Part shown: one piece after another, positions 45,675 to 54,796 of the stretch
Position numbering within the stretch: position 1 is the first letter of the stretch
How the letters are laid out: each line of letters begins with the position of its first letter
NCBI GenBank assembly: GCA_020632575.1
Contig: JACKFH010000007.1
Location: forward strand, 124,001 to 188,000
From: Candidatus Omnitrophota bacterium
GTDB taxonomy: Bacteria; Hinthialibacterota; Hinthialibacteria; OLB16
DNA: 64,000 nt
Direction: 5' to 3'
Notes under the pieces: model-generated
Database searches by the model: none
Told to the model about the DNA's origin: nothing
Seen by the model: only the letters and a program-made list of their open reading frames with translations
Translations under genes and position numbers: made by a program

Positions 45675-46028
45675 TTAGAGACCGACCGCCTCCCATTCCT
45701 CCTCTTTGAAACCGACCAAACCAAAATCCTCGCCGAGGACGAAGGGTCGTTTCACCAGATTCCCATTTGAGGCCAGGAGATCGATCGCCTCCTTTTGGTT
45801 CATGGCGGGCAATTTGTCTTTCAACTTCAATTCCTTGTAATCGCCGCCCGAGGTGTTGAAGAGACGGCGGAGATCTCCGTCGTAGAATTCGAGCATATTC
45901 TTCAGCTCGGTCCTCTTTGGCGGCGACTCGCGAATGGGGATTTCTTGGTAATCGATCCCCTTCACATCCAAGTGCTTGAGCGCTTTGCGACAGGTCCCGC
46001 ATTTGGCATAGGCATAGATTTTAAGCAT
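45675..46028 (-). CDS. ArsC/Spx family thioredoxin-fold protein (arsenate reductase-like)
   Basis: A 117-residue protein: MLKIYAYAKCGTCRKALKHL with a C-x-x-C at residues 10-13, KGIDYQEIPIRESPP, LRRLFNTSGGDYKELKLKDK, then NGNLVKRPFVLGEDFGLVGF, the common ArsC/Spx/YffB C-terminus with the RPF motif. In family terms it is either a thiol-dependent reductase or a YffB-like oxidoreductase; true Spx is less likely here. Start ATG 46028 follows a GGAGGG about ten bases upstream. First gene of the set with the sugar ABC fusion, permease and Wzz-like protein. Confidence 0.85.
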   Translation of the reverse strand: MLKIYAYAKCGTCRKALKHLDVKGIDYQEIPIRESPPKRTELKNMLEFYDGDLRRLFNTSGGDYKELKLKDKLPAMNQKEAIDLLASNGNLVKRPFVLGEDFGLVGFKEEEWEAVGL

Positions 46029-46528
46029 TGCGATTGGCCCGCCCTCCGACTTGAAAAGCCCAATGTTTATTCGGAATCGGGGGCGCCGTAAAGATGACTC
46101 CAATGCCCCCAGTCGCTCGCGTGGGGATGACACCTCGCTGCAGAATCTGGCACAGCGTATCTAGTTTGCGTTTGGCATTCTGTTATTCACATTTGTTCAC
46201 AGGTGACTAACATTTCACGGCGTTTGAGAGGGATCTTTTGGCCCCTAATTGACTCCCGGATCTTCATCCCACTGAAATCACTTGAGTTATGGAGAAAAAT
46301 AAGATCTAGCATGCATCTTGCTTTTGGGTTATCATATGAACTTTCTTGCTTCGGCCCAAATTTCCGGTCGATTTTTTTAGGTTCGTTGTTTTGGACATCA
46401 TGTTTTGTGGTTCGTTTTAGAATTAAACTGTTTTTCCTTTGGACATTTTGTTTTGCGATTGTTTATGAGTTTGCGAAACCCAGCGCGGGCGTAACTCCCG
46501 CGCTGGGTTCGAAACCTTTTCCGCTCCC
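46029..46528. other. 500-base gap, lower GC, with imperfect direct repeats
   Basis: No gene is convincing. 46200-46470 is clearly richer in T and A than its surroundings. Two imperfect direct repeats occur: 46389-46417 and 46437-46464, both with TTTGGACAT, TGTTTTG and a final GTTT. A plus-strand open frame at 46203-46661 is not supported, because half of it lies over the methyltransferase gene. The region may be a remnant of transferred DNA or hold the promoter of the arsC-like operon. Confidence 0.4.
46477..46509 (-). terminator. Perfect 13-base hairpin after the methyltransferase gene
   Basis: AACCCAGCGCGGG (46477-46489) and CCCGCGCTGGGTT (46497-46509) are perfect inverted repeats with a 7-base loop, 20 bases past the stop of the minus-strand methyltransferase gene. 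On that strand no T tract follows, so it may work as a stabilising 3' hairpin. Confidence 0.6.
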
Positions 46529-48241
46529 TCACACTTTCTTCCGTGCAAGCCCCAACAGAACATCTCCCATGTTCATCTCCTCGACTCGTTTCATGACAGA
46601 AGGCCCCAATCCCTCTCGCAACCAAGCTTCCTCCCAGGTCTCCCGCCCAACGCCCACATAGGCGCTGAGGTTCGAAACCTCGAATCCCGCCGCCTCGAGC
46701 ATCACTTGGAGGGTTTGCTTGCTGAAGAAGAAGATGTGATCGGGATCGTAGAACCAATCCTCTCCGGCGATTCGACTGGGGAGACTGTCCGCGCCGGGGG
46801 TGGTGACAAAGATCCATCCTCCTGGAGCCATAAGCGAGTGAATCTTCCTCAGGTCGCCTAGAGGATCGCGGACATGTTCGATCACATGACTCATGGTGAC
46901 CAGATCGTAGTCTCCTCTCAGATCCTCAATCTGGCTCAATATACCCTCGTAAATGATATAACCTTTCTCCCGAAGGAACTCGATCGCTGGCTCGCTCACC
47001 TCAGTCCCCTCGCATGCCCAGCCCCGAATTCGAAAATCCCGCATAAGGATTCCCTCGCCGCACCCGATATCCAGCATCCGTTTCTCCGATCGGCTCGTCT
47101 CGAAATCGGCGAGACCCTGGCCAATGAGATAATCCATCACCCTCGGAAGCATGGTCATGGGCGTTTCGCCGATGGGCGGACTCTCATGGATGCCTCGAGC
47201 GGTGTCGATCGAACCCTCGCCGTAATATTGTTCTTGGTACTTCCGGGTCAAAGTCTCCTGAGTCGGCTGCGGGTGAGTTTGAATAAGACCGCAACCGGTG
47301 CAACGCATGATCGGCCAACCATTCTCTCCGCCAATCGCGACACCGATGAATTCCTCCCCCCCACAGAGATTGCAGGGAGAAGAGTGGAAGCCTGGATCTC
47401 CCTTAAGTTGTCGAGAAAGATTGACGACACGCCGTGCTGACGGTTCTCCTTGACGGAAAAAGTCGGCCAATCTCCTCCAAACTGAATCCCGGTCCTTTTC
47501 CGGGTCAACCTCGCAATCCCGTGTCGATCTCGAAAAGAGTTGAGACAGAGGGTGGGTTTTGGGAATCGTGTCGGAAGAGTCACCAGCCAGAATGACTAGA
47601 TTGGCCTGGACGCCGACCGCACTCGGGTCCCGAGCCAATACTTGCCGGTACGCCTCGACCGCTGGCTCCCGTTCACCCAAATGCTCGTGGATCTGGCCTA
47701 ATCTTCTCAGGAACTCGACCGAATCGGGATTGCGTTTCAGGAATTCCCGAGTCGCTTCAAGACAAGTCGGAAAGTCCTGGAGGTCATAGGCCAATCGCGA
47801 GACCCACAATAAGGAGTTCACATCCCCGAGTCTTTCCCAGAGAACACGGAACGAAACCAAGGCTTCGCGCTGCCGCGATTTCACTTCGCGTGAACTGTCA
47901 GTTGCGAGTTGAAGCGCCCTAGCAAAAGCCTCCTCCGAAGAAGACCCTTGAATCGCCGATTGACTCCATTCATGTTCAAGATCTCGAATGCGGCCGATCG
48001 CAGATAGGTTCTCCGGATCGGACTCCAGAAGCATTTTGAGGTGTGCGATTGCGGCTGAATTGTTTCCTTGCAGAGAATAGATCCACGCGAGGTGCCCGCG
48101 CGCGTCGTGGAAGTTGGGATGAGCGCGAAGGAGGTTCTCGAGGCATCGAATCGCCCGCCAACGCTCTCCCAGCAGGTCGAGTTTCAGGCCCTCGCGGAGT
48201 TGAGAAAAAAGAGAAGCGTCGTGGGTTCCCTGTTGACACAT
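46529..48241 (-). CDS. TPR protein fused to class I SAM-dependent methyltransferase
   Basis: A 570-residue protein. Residues 1-240 are TPR-like helices (LENLLRAHPNFHDARGHLAW, AIAHLKMLLESDPENLSAIG, LEATREFLKRNPDSVEFLRR, AVEAYRQVLARDPSAVGVQA). A zinc ribbon follows at about 290-320 with CNLCGG and CTGCG. From about 370 a Methyltransf_23 domain: MLDIGCGEGILMRDF, YDLVTMSHVIEHVRDPLGDL, MAPGGWIFVTTPGADSL and HIFFFSKQTLQVML. Such ribbon-methyltransferase units often modify sugars or O-antigen. The TPR part may recruit a partner. It is transcribed alone. Confidence 0.85.
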   Translation of the reverse strand: MCQQGTHDASLFSQLREGLKLDLLGERWRAIRCLENLLRAHPNFHDARGHLAWIYSLQGNNSAAIAHLKMLLESDPENLSAIGRIRDLEHEWSQSAIQGSSSEEAFARALQLATDSSREVKSRQREALVSFRVLWERLGDVNSLLWVSRLAYDLQDFPTCLEATREFLKRNPDSVEFLRRLGQIHEHLGEREPAVEAYRQVLARDPSAVGVQANLVILAGDSSDTIPKTHPLSQLFSRSTRDCEVDPEKDRDSVWRRLADFFRQGEPSARRVVNLSRQLKGDPGFHSSPCNLCGGEEFIGVAIGGENGWPIMRCTGCGLIQTHPQPTQETLTRKYQEQYYGEGSIDTARGIHESPPIGETPMTMLPRVMDYLIGQGLADFETSRSEKRMLDIGCGEGILMRDFRIRGWACEGTEVSEPAIEFLREKGYIIYEGILSQIEDLRGDYDLVTMSHVIEHVRDPLGDLRKIHSLMAPGGWIFVTTPGADSLPSRIAGEDWFYDPDHIFFFSKQTLQVMLEAAGFEVSNLSAYVGVGRETWEEAWLREGLGPSVMKRVEEMNMGDVLLGLARKKV

Positions 48242-48370
48242 GAGGGCCGAGACTCAATCCTTTAGGTTCATTGGTATGGATGCGATCGGTTCTTTTACAG
48301 CGTCGAGACACCGACCCTCGAACGGCGCGAACGGACCGACGATGCGAACCTTATTCCCTAGGAGGCAATT

Positions 48371-49549
48371 ATGTCAAACAGACCCTTGAATGTTGGACTC
48401 ATTGGCGGCGGCGGCGGCGCCTTCATTGTCCAACCCCACCAGAAAGCGATTCACTTCGATGGCACCCGTCGTGTCATGGCCGCGGCGCTTCATCCCGACC
48501 CAAAGATCGCCCTTAAAGAAGCCCGAAACTGGGCGTACCCGATCAAGGGCTACAAGAGTTACGATGAAATGATCGCGGCTCAAGCAGATCTCCCCGAGGG
48601 AGAGCGGATTGACTACGCCTTGATCGTGACACCAAACTTCGTTCACTTCGATCCAGCCATCAAATGCATCAAGGCCGGGATTCCTGTCTTCTGTGAAAAA
48701 CCTTTGTCCCTCAATTTGAAAGAGGCCAAGCAGTTGGTTGACGCGGTGAAAAAATACAAGGTTCCTTTCGGCGTCGCGCACACCTATCTCGGCCATTGGA
48801 CGAGCCGCCTCGCCCGTCACATCATCACCAGCGGTCTCTTGGGGGCTGTCCGGTGGGTGGACGCCTACTACCTCCAAGGATGGCTCGCCGGTTTGACCGA
48901 AAAGCAGGGAGTCATGCAGGCCGAATGGCGGGTCGACCCGAAACGAGCCGGAATCAGTTGCTGCGGTGGCGATATCGGCACTCATGCGCTGATGCAATTA
49001 CGATATGTAACCGGCCTCGATGTGGTGGCCACCCGCGGCTTCCTAGAAACCTTTGTCAAGGGCAGGGTTCTCGACGACCACTTCACGACCTACAACGAGC
49101 TTAGCAACGGAGGAAAGGCGATTGTCCGCGCCAGTCAGATTGCCACCGGACATAAAAACGATCTCGGTATTGAGGTCAACGGTGAAAAGGGAACCCTTGT
49201 TTGGAGACAAGAGGAAAGCGATAAATTGACCATCCTTCTGCCGGGCCAACCCGATCGAATTTACTGGCGGGGAGAAGTGAAAGAGAACGATGGGTTCTTG
49301 AAGAAACTGCCAAAAGGGCTTCTCGATGAGATCACGATCCCCTCGGGACATGTCGAAGCTTTCCATGACGCCTTTGCCCGGTTGCACCGATTCTTCGAAG
49401 AGGATGTTCGAGCCTATCTCAAGGGCAAGAAATGGACAGACGACGGGAGCCGTTACGCCAACGTCGAGGACGGCCGCATTGGCATGGCCTTCATCGAAGC
49501 GGCTGTTAAGAGCAGCAAAGCGGGCGGCCGATTGGTCAACTGGAAGTGA
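48371..49549 (+). CDS. Gfo/Idh/MocA family oxidoreductase, cytosolic
   Basis: A 392-residue NAD(P)-dependent dehydrogenase without signal peptide. Rossmann start LNVGLIGGGGGAFIVQPHQK, then DYALIVTPNFVHFDPAIKCI, and the active Lys in VFCEKPLSLNLKEA; C-terminal domain with GGDIGTHALMQLRYVTGLDV, containing the usual D-x-x-x-H. AGGAGG is five bases before the ATG. Relatives oxidise sugars, inositols or their analogues. It differs clearly from the two Tat-exported members at 5.6-8.5 kb and stands alone with its own terminator. Confidence 0.9.
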   Translation: MSNRPLNVGLIGGGGGAFIVQPHQKAIHFDGTRRVMAAALHPDPKIALKEARNWAYPIKGYKSYDEMIAAQADLPEGERIDYALIVTPNFVHFDPAIKCIKAGIPVFCEKPLSLNLKEAKQLVDAVKKYKVPFGVAHTYLGHWTSRLARHIITSGLLGAVRWVDAYYLQGWLAGLTEKQGVMQAEWRVDPKRAGISCCGGDIGTHALMQLRYVTGLDVVATRGFLETFVKGRVLDDHFTTYNELSNGGKAIVRASQIATGHKNDLGIEVNGEKGTLVWRQEESDKLTILLPGQPDRIYWRGEVKENDGFLKKLPKGLLDEITIPSGHVEAFHDAFARLHRFFEEDVRAYLKGKKWTDDGSRYANVEDGRIGMAFIEAAVKSSKAGGRLVNWK

Positions 49550-49578
49550 TCGTAGTCGATTCGACCTGTCTTTTAAGG

Positions 49579-49611
49579 AAAGCGTCCCGGAGAAACCGGG
49601 GCGCTTTTTTT
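49579..49611 (+). terminator. Intrinsic terminator after the cytosolic Gfo/Idh gene
   Basis: AAAGCGTCCCGG (49579-49590) pairs with CCGGGGCGCTTT (49596-49607) with one G-T pair and a 5-base loop, followed by T to 49611. Stop codon is 30 bases upstream. Confidence 0.85.
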
Positions 49612-49633
49612 ATGATTATGGTTTTGGCAGCAA

Positions 49634-50371
49634 TCAAAAACCGGTGGATATTTCATCCTGACGGTTTTCGCCTCGATAGAAGGGGTGTCGGAGTCCCTCC
49701 TCTTTTTGTTCAGTCATCTCTTGAGCCAGGGTGGAATCGACCCGGCTGCGCAGGGTTTGAGTGGGACCAAACCAGTTGGCGAGGTTTTCGCCGAGGGGCT
49801 CCGCCTCGGGACTGAGCTGGGTCGCGGGGATAATGTTTCGCGAATCGATTGAATTCTCGTAACAGAGCCAGGCGCAAAGTTGAATCATGGCCATCTGTTG
49901 GGGCTCGGGCATGAAGTTGGTCGGTTGATTGTAATCGCCCATGATTCCAACCAGGAAAGAATCCCGGACAAGCTGGCCCTCCAGGTAACCGCAACGCGAC
50001 TCGCTTTGGCCATGGAAGATATCGCCGCTGGGCGAAATGTAAAAATGATAAGGCAGATAGGAACTCCCCCGGGATTTCTCCCGACGCACGACATTGTTCA
50101 GGTAGGTCTTTGGGTCGGACGAGCCATTGAAATCCGGTAACGCGGCGATCGCGATCTTGTTTGCGACCAGGTCATAGAGTCGCCCGGAGGGGAGGGTCCC
50201 GAGAAACCGATTGGTCTCCACGACTTTCGGCCGGGAGAGCGGCGGAAGTTTGGGCTCCGCATAGGTCAATTCGGTAGCGTCATCCTCTCTAAGCGCGGAG
50301 CATCCGATCAGGACGGTTAGGATCGACAAGGCGACCCCAATGCCAAACACGGTATTTCTGTTGGTGTTCAT
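49634..50371 (-). CDS. PGRP/amidase_2-like lipoprotein, zinc ligands apparently lost
   Basis: A 245-residue lipoprotein: the signal ends in a lipobox (TVLIGCSAL, Cys about 24). The core resembles the peptidoglycan-recognition/N-acetylmuramoyl-alanine amidase fold: LVANKIAIAALPDFNGSSDP, YHFYISPSGDIFHGQSESRC, VGIMGDYNQPTNFMPEPQQM, AMIQLCAWLCYENSI and RNIIPATQLSPEAEPL. In active amidases the first strand ends in HH and the later loop has H before the final G-P; here they read ALPD and ATQLS, so the zinc site seems missing. It may bind muropeptides without cutting. The histidine kinase gene lies 12 bases upstream, as in a sensor pair. Confidence 0.65.
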   Translation of the reverse strand: MNTNRNTVFGIGVALSILTVLIGCSALREDDATELTYAEPKLPPLSRPKVVETNRFLGTLPSGRLYDLVANKIAIAALPDFNGSSDPKTYLNNVVRREKSRGSSYLPYHFYISPSGDIFHGQSESRCGYLEGQLVRDSFLVGIMGDYNQPTNFMPEPQQMAMIQLCAWLCYENSIDSRNIIPATQLSPEAEPLGENLANWFGPTQTLRSRVDSTLAQEMTEQKEEGLRHPFYRGENRQDEISTGF

Positions 50372-50383
50372 GTGTGTCCTCTC

Positions 50384-52651
50384 TTATCCGACCGGTTCTC
50401 TTTCACGCACAGGCAAAGTCATTCGAAAAGTCGTCCCAACGCCCGGTTTGGAATCCCGGACCTCGATTCTCCCCCCATGAGATTCCAGGATTCGGTGGCA
50501 GATGGATAGCCCCAACCCGGTTCCCTCCGCCTTGGAAGTGAAAAAGGGATCGAAAACTCGACGACGGGTTTCATCGTCCATCCCGGCGCCGTTGTCCATG
50601 ACCTCGATCCAAACCGAGCCATCCCCCTTTTCGGCGCCGCTCCTGACCACGACTTTGCCGGCCCCGTCCATCGCTTCGATTCCGTTCCGTATTAGGTTGA
50701 GCAACACCTGTTCGAGCTGGTCGGAGTCCGCCTCGACCTCGGGAATCGTTGGATCGAAGTCTCGCTCGATGATGACATCCTCGGGGTTGCTGACCTCGAT
50801 TCGATCGATCGTCCGATTGAGGGTTTCGTTCAGATCGAGAGGCGCCCTATCCGGCTCGGAGGGTCTCGCGAAGGTGAGAAATTCGGTGACGACCCGAGAA
50901 AGTCGATCGGCCTCCTCGATGATATCGTTGCAGAGACCATTCTCGCCGGGTTGACCCTGAAAGTTTTGTTGAAGGATTTCGGCGCAGGCCTTGATGATGC
51001 TAAGGGGATTTCTCACCTCGTGCGCCACTCCCGCGGTGAGCTGCCCGAGCGCCGCGAGTCGTTCTTGCCGACTGACAGTCGCCTCCAGATTTTTGATCAC
51101 CGAGAGGTCAGTCAGAACCGCGACCGCCCCGATAATCGTTCCTCCCTCTTTCAGCGGTGTGACCGACACTGCGACCGGCACCACTTCCTTCGAAGGGGAT
51201 TCGACATTCATTTCCTCGGAAAGGGTGGTCTCGCCGATATCCAGAGCCGTCCTGAGACGCTCGGCCAAGGTTTCGGAAAGCGAATCGTCGATTTGGTTTC
51301 CCTCCTCGAGACCGAGCAGGCTCTGGGCCGCCCGATTCGGACTGCGGACCTCTCCGGAGGGGTCCACCGAGAAGATGGCGCTGTCAACCGAGGCAAGCAC
51401 ATTTTCCGTGTAATTCTGCAGAATCTGAAGCGACTTGAATTGCTCGTCGAGCTCCTCCTTCTGCGATTCGATCGTCTTGGCCCGTTCGCGCAATTGTTTG
51501 AGGTTGGTTTGCAGCCTCTGCCGCATCTCGTTAAAAGTTCCGGCGAGGATGCCGATCTCGTCCCGGCTCTTCACCACCACAGGTTCGTCGAGCCTTCCAT
51601 CGGCGAATGCGGTGACGCTCGAAGTGAGGGTTTTGATGGGTCGGGTGATCCCCTTCGCGAAAAAGTAAGAACAGATCAAAGCGAAGAGCGCCGCCACACC
51701 AATCGCGATATACCCCTCGCCACTGGCGAGTTCGGTCCATGCGAAAACACCCTCCGGCGGCCTGTAGGTGATGAAGAAGAGACCAAGCAATCTCCCTTCC
51801 TCGAAGGGCGCCTTATCAATGTCCAAAACCGGGATGAATTGATAAACCGTATCGCTCCCCTCGACCCTCTCTTGCCAATAAGGATTCTCTTTTTCGACCA
51901 ACGCTTTTTTGTAGAGCGCCGGATTGGTTTCGTGAATAAGCGGGGCCGGGAAGAAATCGATCTCCTCAGGATTGGCGATTCTCATCGAGATTGCGGAGAA
52001 CTCGCTGGATAACGAAGAGGGGGTAACCGACAATGGATCGACTTTTCGACTGCCTCCCACAGCGAGGACGCCATTGAACTCATTGTCGGGTGACGAAAGC
52101 GAGGCCATGATCGGAAGAAAATACTCGGAACTTCCCTCCCCGATGATCTTGTGGAAAAGGTGTATCTTCTCGGAAATCGGCGGAACTTCGTAAGGAATGA
52201 TTCGAACGAATTCGTACCGGTCCTCGAGAAACTGAAACCAGGAACGGACACCCTCGATTTGTTCAGGACCGTTTTTCCTCGACAGTAGACTGAGAAACGC
52301 TTTCGGGTCCATCGGAAGATCCGGGATTTCCAGTCCATCCAGATCGAACCCACTGGATTGCACGATCTGATCGGCGATCCCCCTGAGAGATTCCGGCTGC
52401 GGGCTGGCCAACAATTCCGCCACATAGCGGTTACGGAGTTGTTGAGCGTTGGGTCCCTTGGCCGCTTCGAACTCTTCCGTCCACGATCTTAGAATCAATC
52501 GCGGCAAAAGTTGGAAGGCAAGGAGAAACCCCACCAATCCGACCAACACGAAAGCCAGTGTGAGTTTGGCTTGGAGCCGAAGGCCGTTGGAGGAAAGGTT
52601 GGTTTCACCTTGATCGTGCATCGTTTGGTTGTTCCCGTGAGGTCGGTCCAT
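50384..52651 (-). CDS. Sensor histidine kinase with extracytoplasmic, HAMP and PAS domains
   Basis: A 755-residue membrane kinase. Helix 1 about 28-50 (LTLAFVLVGLVGFLLAF), a periplasmic domain to about 310, helix 2 about 315-335 (GYIAIGVAALFALICSYFF), HAMP (GITRPIKTLTSSVTAFADGR), a coiled coil (LKQLRERAKTIESQKEELDE), a PAS domain (about 425-530), HisKA with GVAHEVRNPLSIIKA (His about 544), and HATPase with LLNLIRNGIEAMDG, VMDNGAGMDDETR and GTGLGLSIC. This NtrB-like layout usually partners sigma-54 activators; none is in the window. It is followed after 12 bases by the PGRP-like lipoprotein. Confidence 0.9.
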   Translation of the reverse strand: MDRPHGNNQTMHDQGETNLSSNGLRLQAKLTLAFVLVGLVGFLLAFQLLPRLILRSWTEEFEAAKGPNAQQLRNRYVAELLASPQPESLRGIADQIVQSSGFDLDGLEIPDLPMDPKAFLSLLSRKNGPEQIEGVRSWFQFLEDRYEFVRIIPYEVPPISEKIHLFHKIIGEGSSEYFLPIMASLSSPDNEFNGVLAVGGSRKVDPLSVTPSSLSSEFSAISMRIANPEEIDFFPAPLIHETNPALYKKALVEKENPYWQERVEGSDTVYQFIPVLDIDKAPFEEGRLLGLFFITYRPPEGVFAWTELASGEGYIAIGVAALFALICSYFFAKGITRPIKTLTSSVTAFADGRLDEPVVVKSRDEIGILAGTFNEMRQRLQTNLKQLRERAKTIESQKEELDEQFKSLQILQNYTENVLASVDSAIFSVDPSGEVRSPNRAAQSLLGLEEGNQIDDSLSETLAERLRTALDIGETTLSEEMNVESPSKEVVPVAVSVTPLKEGGTIIGAVAVLTDLSVIKNLEATVSRQERLAALGQLTAGVAHEVRNPLSIIKACAEILQQNFQGQPGENGLCNDIIEEADRLSRVVTEFLTFARPSEPDRAPLDLNETLNRTIDRIEVSNPEDVIIERDFDPTIPEVEADSDQLEQVLLNLIRNGIEAMDGAGKVVVRSGAEKGDGSVWIEVMDNGAGMDDETRRRVFDPFFTSKAEGTGLGLSICHRILESHGGRIEVRDSKPGVGTTFRMTLPVREREPVG

Positions 52652-52923
52652 GCAATCCTAACGAATTTTACCACCACAAATTGACTTTCGCGGCGGCTCC
52701 TGAATAACCGCCCCATAATATCTGAGAATCATTCTAATTGAAATAGCAGAAAGCATTTATTTTCAAATAGTTAAGTCATCCAGATTATGCCTCCACTCCG
52801 GTTGAAATCCGGTCCGGATTCGTCCCGCGCGACTTGTTCCTCCGTGTAAACGCTTTGGCTGTCGAAGTTTTTGAGGGGCGATGATAGGATAATGTTCAGA
52901 GTTTTCGGGAGGATGTGGAGTCG

Positions 52924-54663
52924 ATGGCGGTTTCGATCGCGGTTTTTTCGATTGTGGCCTTTCTTTTGGCCTATCGTTTCTACGGGACCTTTATACAAGA
53001 CCAAGTGCTTGGGATCGACCCCAATCGGGTGACCCCCTCGCATGAGTTGGAGGACGGGGTCGACTTTGTTCCGACCAATAAATTCGTCCTTTTCGGGCAC
53101 CATTTCGCCTCGATCGCGGGTCTGGGGCCGATTCTTGGGCCAGCCATCGCGATGGCCTGGGGGTGGCTCCCCGCGCTTATTTGGATTGTGTTCGGATCGA
53201 TCTTCATGGGGGCGGTGCATGACTTTTGCGCCCTGGAACTTTCGCTTCGCTACAAAGGACGGTCGATCGGCGAGATCACCGCGAGGGTGATCGGCGACCG
53301 AGCCCGGCTCCTATTCCTGCTGATCATCTTTTTCCTGCTCGCTCTCGCGATGGGGGTTTTCGCTCTGACGATCGGAACGCTTTTTTCCTCTTTTCTCGAT
53401 CCGGCCAAACAGTATCCGGGGTATCCCGGCGCGGTCCTGCCGACTTTCGGGTTGATGCTGATCGCTTGCGCCATCGGGTTCCTGGTTTACAAAAAGAATG
53501 TCCCTCTCGGGATTGCTACGGTGATTGGCTTGGTTCTCCTCTTTGCGATCACTCTCGGTGGGATGGAGTATCCCATCCTGTTTGTCGAGAACCTCGCCGC
53601 CAAGATGCAATGGCACGCCGGGACCACCTGGGTGATAATCCTCCTGGCCTATGCTTTCATCGCGTCGGTCCTCCCGGTTTGGTTGCTCCTCCAGCCGCGC
53701 GACTTCCTGAACTCGTTTCTGCTTTACGCTTCCATGGGAATGATCTACCTCGGCCTCTTTTGGAACCCACCGGAAATGGCGGCGCCCGCCCTTCACCACG
53801 ACTACGTGAAATTCGGACAGATGTTCCCCCTCCTGTTTATCACCATCGCGTGCGGAGCGGTCTCCGGTTTTCACAACCTAGTCTCATCAGGCACCACAGC
53901 TCGTCAGATCGATCGAAGCACCGACTCAAAGTTTGTGGGCTATGGCGGCATGCTTACGGAGGGAGCTCTCGCGGTGGTGGTCATTCTCGCCTGTGGCGCC
54001 GGTCTGGGGAGCCGTGAGGAGTGGCTTGCCATTTATGTCCCCGAGGGCTTGAACGGATTGGGGCCGAGGCTGTCGGCAGTTATCACCGGCGCAGGGAGTT
54101 TCGTGGCCAGCCTCGGCATCCCCGAACAATTTGCCCAACAGTTCCTGGCCGTCACCATCGTTGCGTTTGCGATGACCACTTTGGATTCGGCCACTCGCCT
54201 GCTTCGGTACAATGTCGAGGAAATCGGGAAATGCTTCCGTCTGAGTTTCTTGGAGAACCGGTATGTCGCGACCACTGTCGCGGTAATCGCCATTGGATTT
54301 TTTGCTCTATGGAAGATCGACGGTCGACCAGCCGGCATTCTCCTTTGGATGCTCTTTGGAACCACCAACCAATTATTGGCTTGCCTCGGTCTGTTGGTGG
54401 TGACTGTCTATCTGCACAAGATGAGGCGTCCGACTGTCTACACCTTGGTCCCGATGGTGTTCATGTTCACAGTGACCTTCGCCGCGATCATCCTTCAGAT
54501 GAAAGAGTTCCTGGCCTCGGACCCGGTGCCGATGGCTCCCCTTGTTGTCTCCGGAGTGGTCTTCTTCATGGCGATTTGGCTCACTGTGGAGGGCATCTTA
54601 TCCACCCGGAAACCGCTGATTCACGAAGAGGATGAAGCAGTGGCGGTGGGGGTGGCGTCTTAG
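52924..54663 (+). CDS. CstA/BtsT family carbon starvation protein (pyruvate/peptide transporter)
   Basis: A 579-residue polytopic permease. ATG 52924 is chosen because GGGAGG lies about ten bases before it; the GTG nine bases upstream has no room for a site. Family marks: RFYGTFIQDQVLGID, NKFVLFGHHFASIAGLGPIL, GPAIAMAWGWLPALIWIVFG, MGAVHDFCALELSLRYKGRS, FHNLVSSGTTARQIDRSTDS and LRYNVEEIG. Members import pyruvate or, in CstA proper, peptides, coupled to protons. The usual small partner YbdD is not found. Confidence 0.9.
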   Translation: MAVSIAVFSIVAFLLAYRFYGTFIQDQVLGIDPNRVTPSHELEDGVDFVPTNKFVLFGHHFASIAGLGPILGPAIAMAWGWLPALIWIVFGSIFMGAVHDFCALELSLRYKGRSIGEITARVIGDRARLLFLLIIFFLLALAMGVFALTIGTLFSSFLDPAKQYPGYPGAVLPTFGLMLIACAIGFLVYKKNVPLGIATVIGLVLLFAITLGGMEYPILFVENLAAKMQWHAGTTWVIILLAYAFIASVLPVWLLLQPRDFLNSFLLYASMGMIYLGLFWNPPEMAAPALHHDYVKFGQMFPLLFITIACGAVSGFHNLVSSGTTARQIDRSTDSKFVGYGGMLTEGALAVVVILACGAGLGSREEWLAIYVPEGLNGLGPRLSAVITGAGSFVASLGIPEQFAQQFLAVTIVAFAMTTLDSATRLLRYNVEEIGKCFRLSFLENRYVATTVAVIAIGFFALWKIDGRPAGILLWMLFGTTNQLLACLGLLVVTVYLHKMRRPTVYTLVPMVFMFTVTFAAIILQMKEFLASDPVPMAPLVVSGVVFFMAIWLTVEGILSTRKPLIHEEDEAVAVGVAS

Positions 54664-54796
54664 CGGGATCGCGGGTCGCGCCAGGGTAAATCCCACCCGG
54701 TGCTTGGGCGTTCGGCACAATTTCAAGGACAGGAATTTCATCCGATACGTGTCTCCTCACGATTCGGAGTTCTATTAATTTTGGAGGTTCGTTCTC

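Noticed and set aside
46203..46661. 152-codon plus-strand open frame
   Set aside because: Its second half is antisense to the methyltransferase gene and its first half is T-rich and without a ribosome site or family pattern.
52771..53220. Minus-strand open frame of 149 codons before the CstA gene
   Set aside because: Most of it is antisense to CstA. The last about 40 codons (52771-52890) look somewhat protein-like but have no ATG start, so I left it out.
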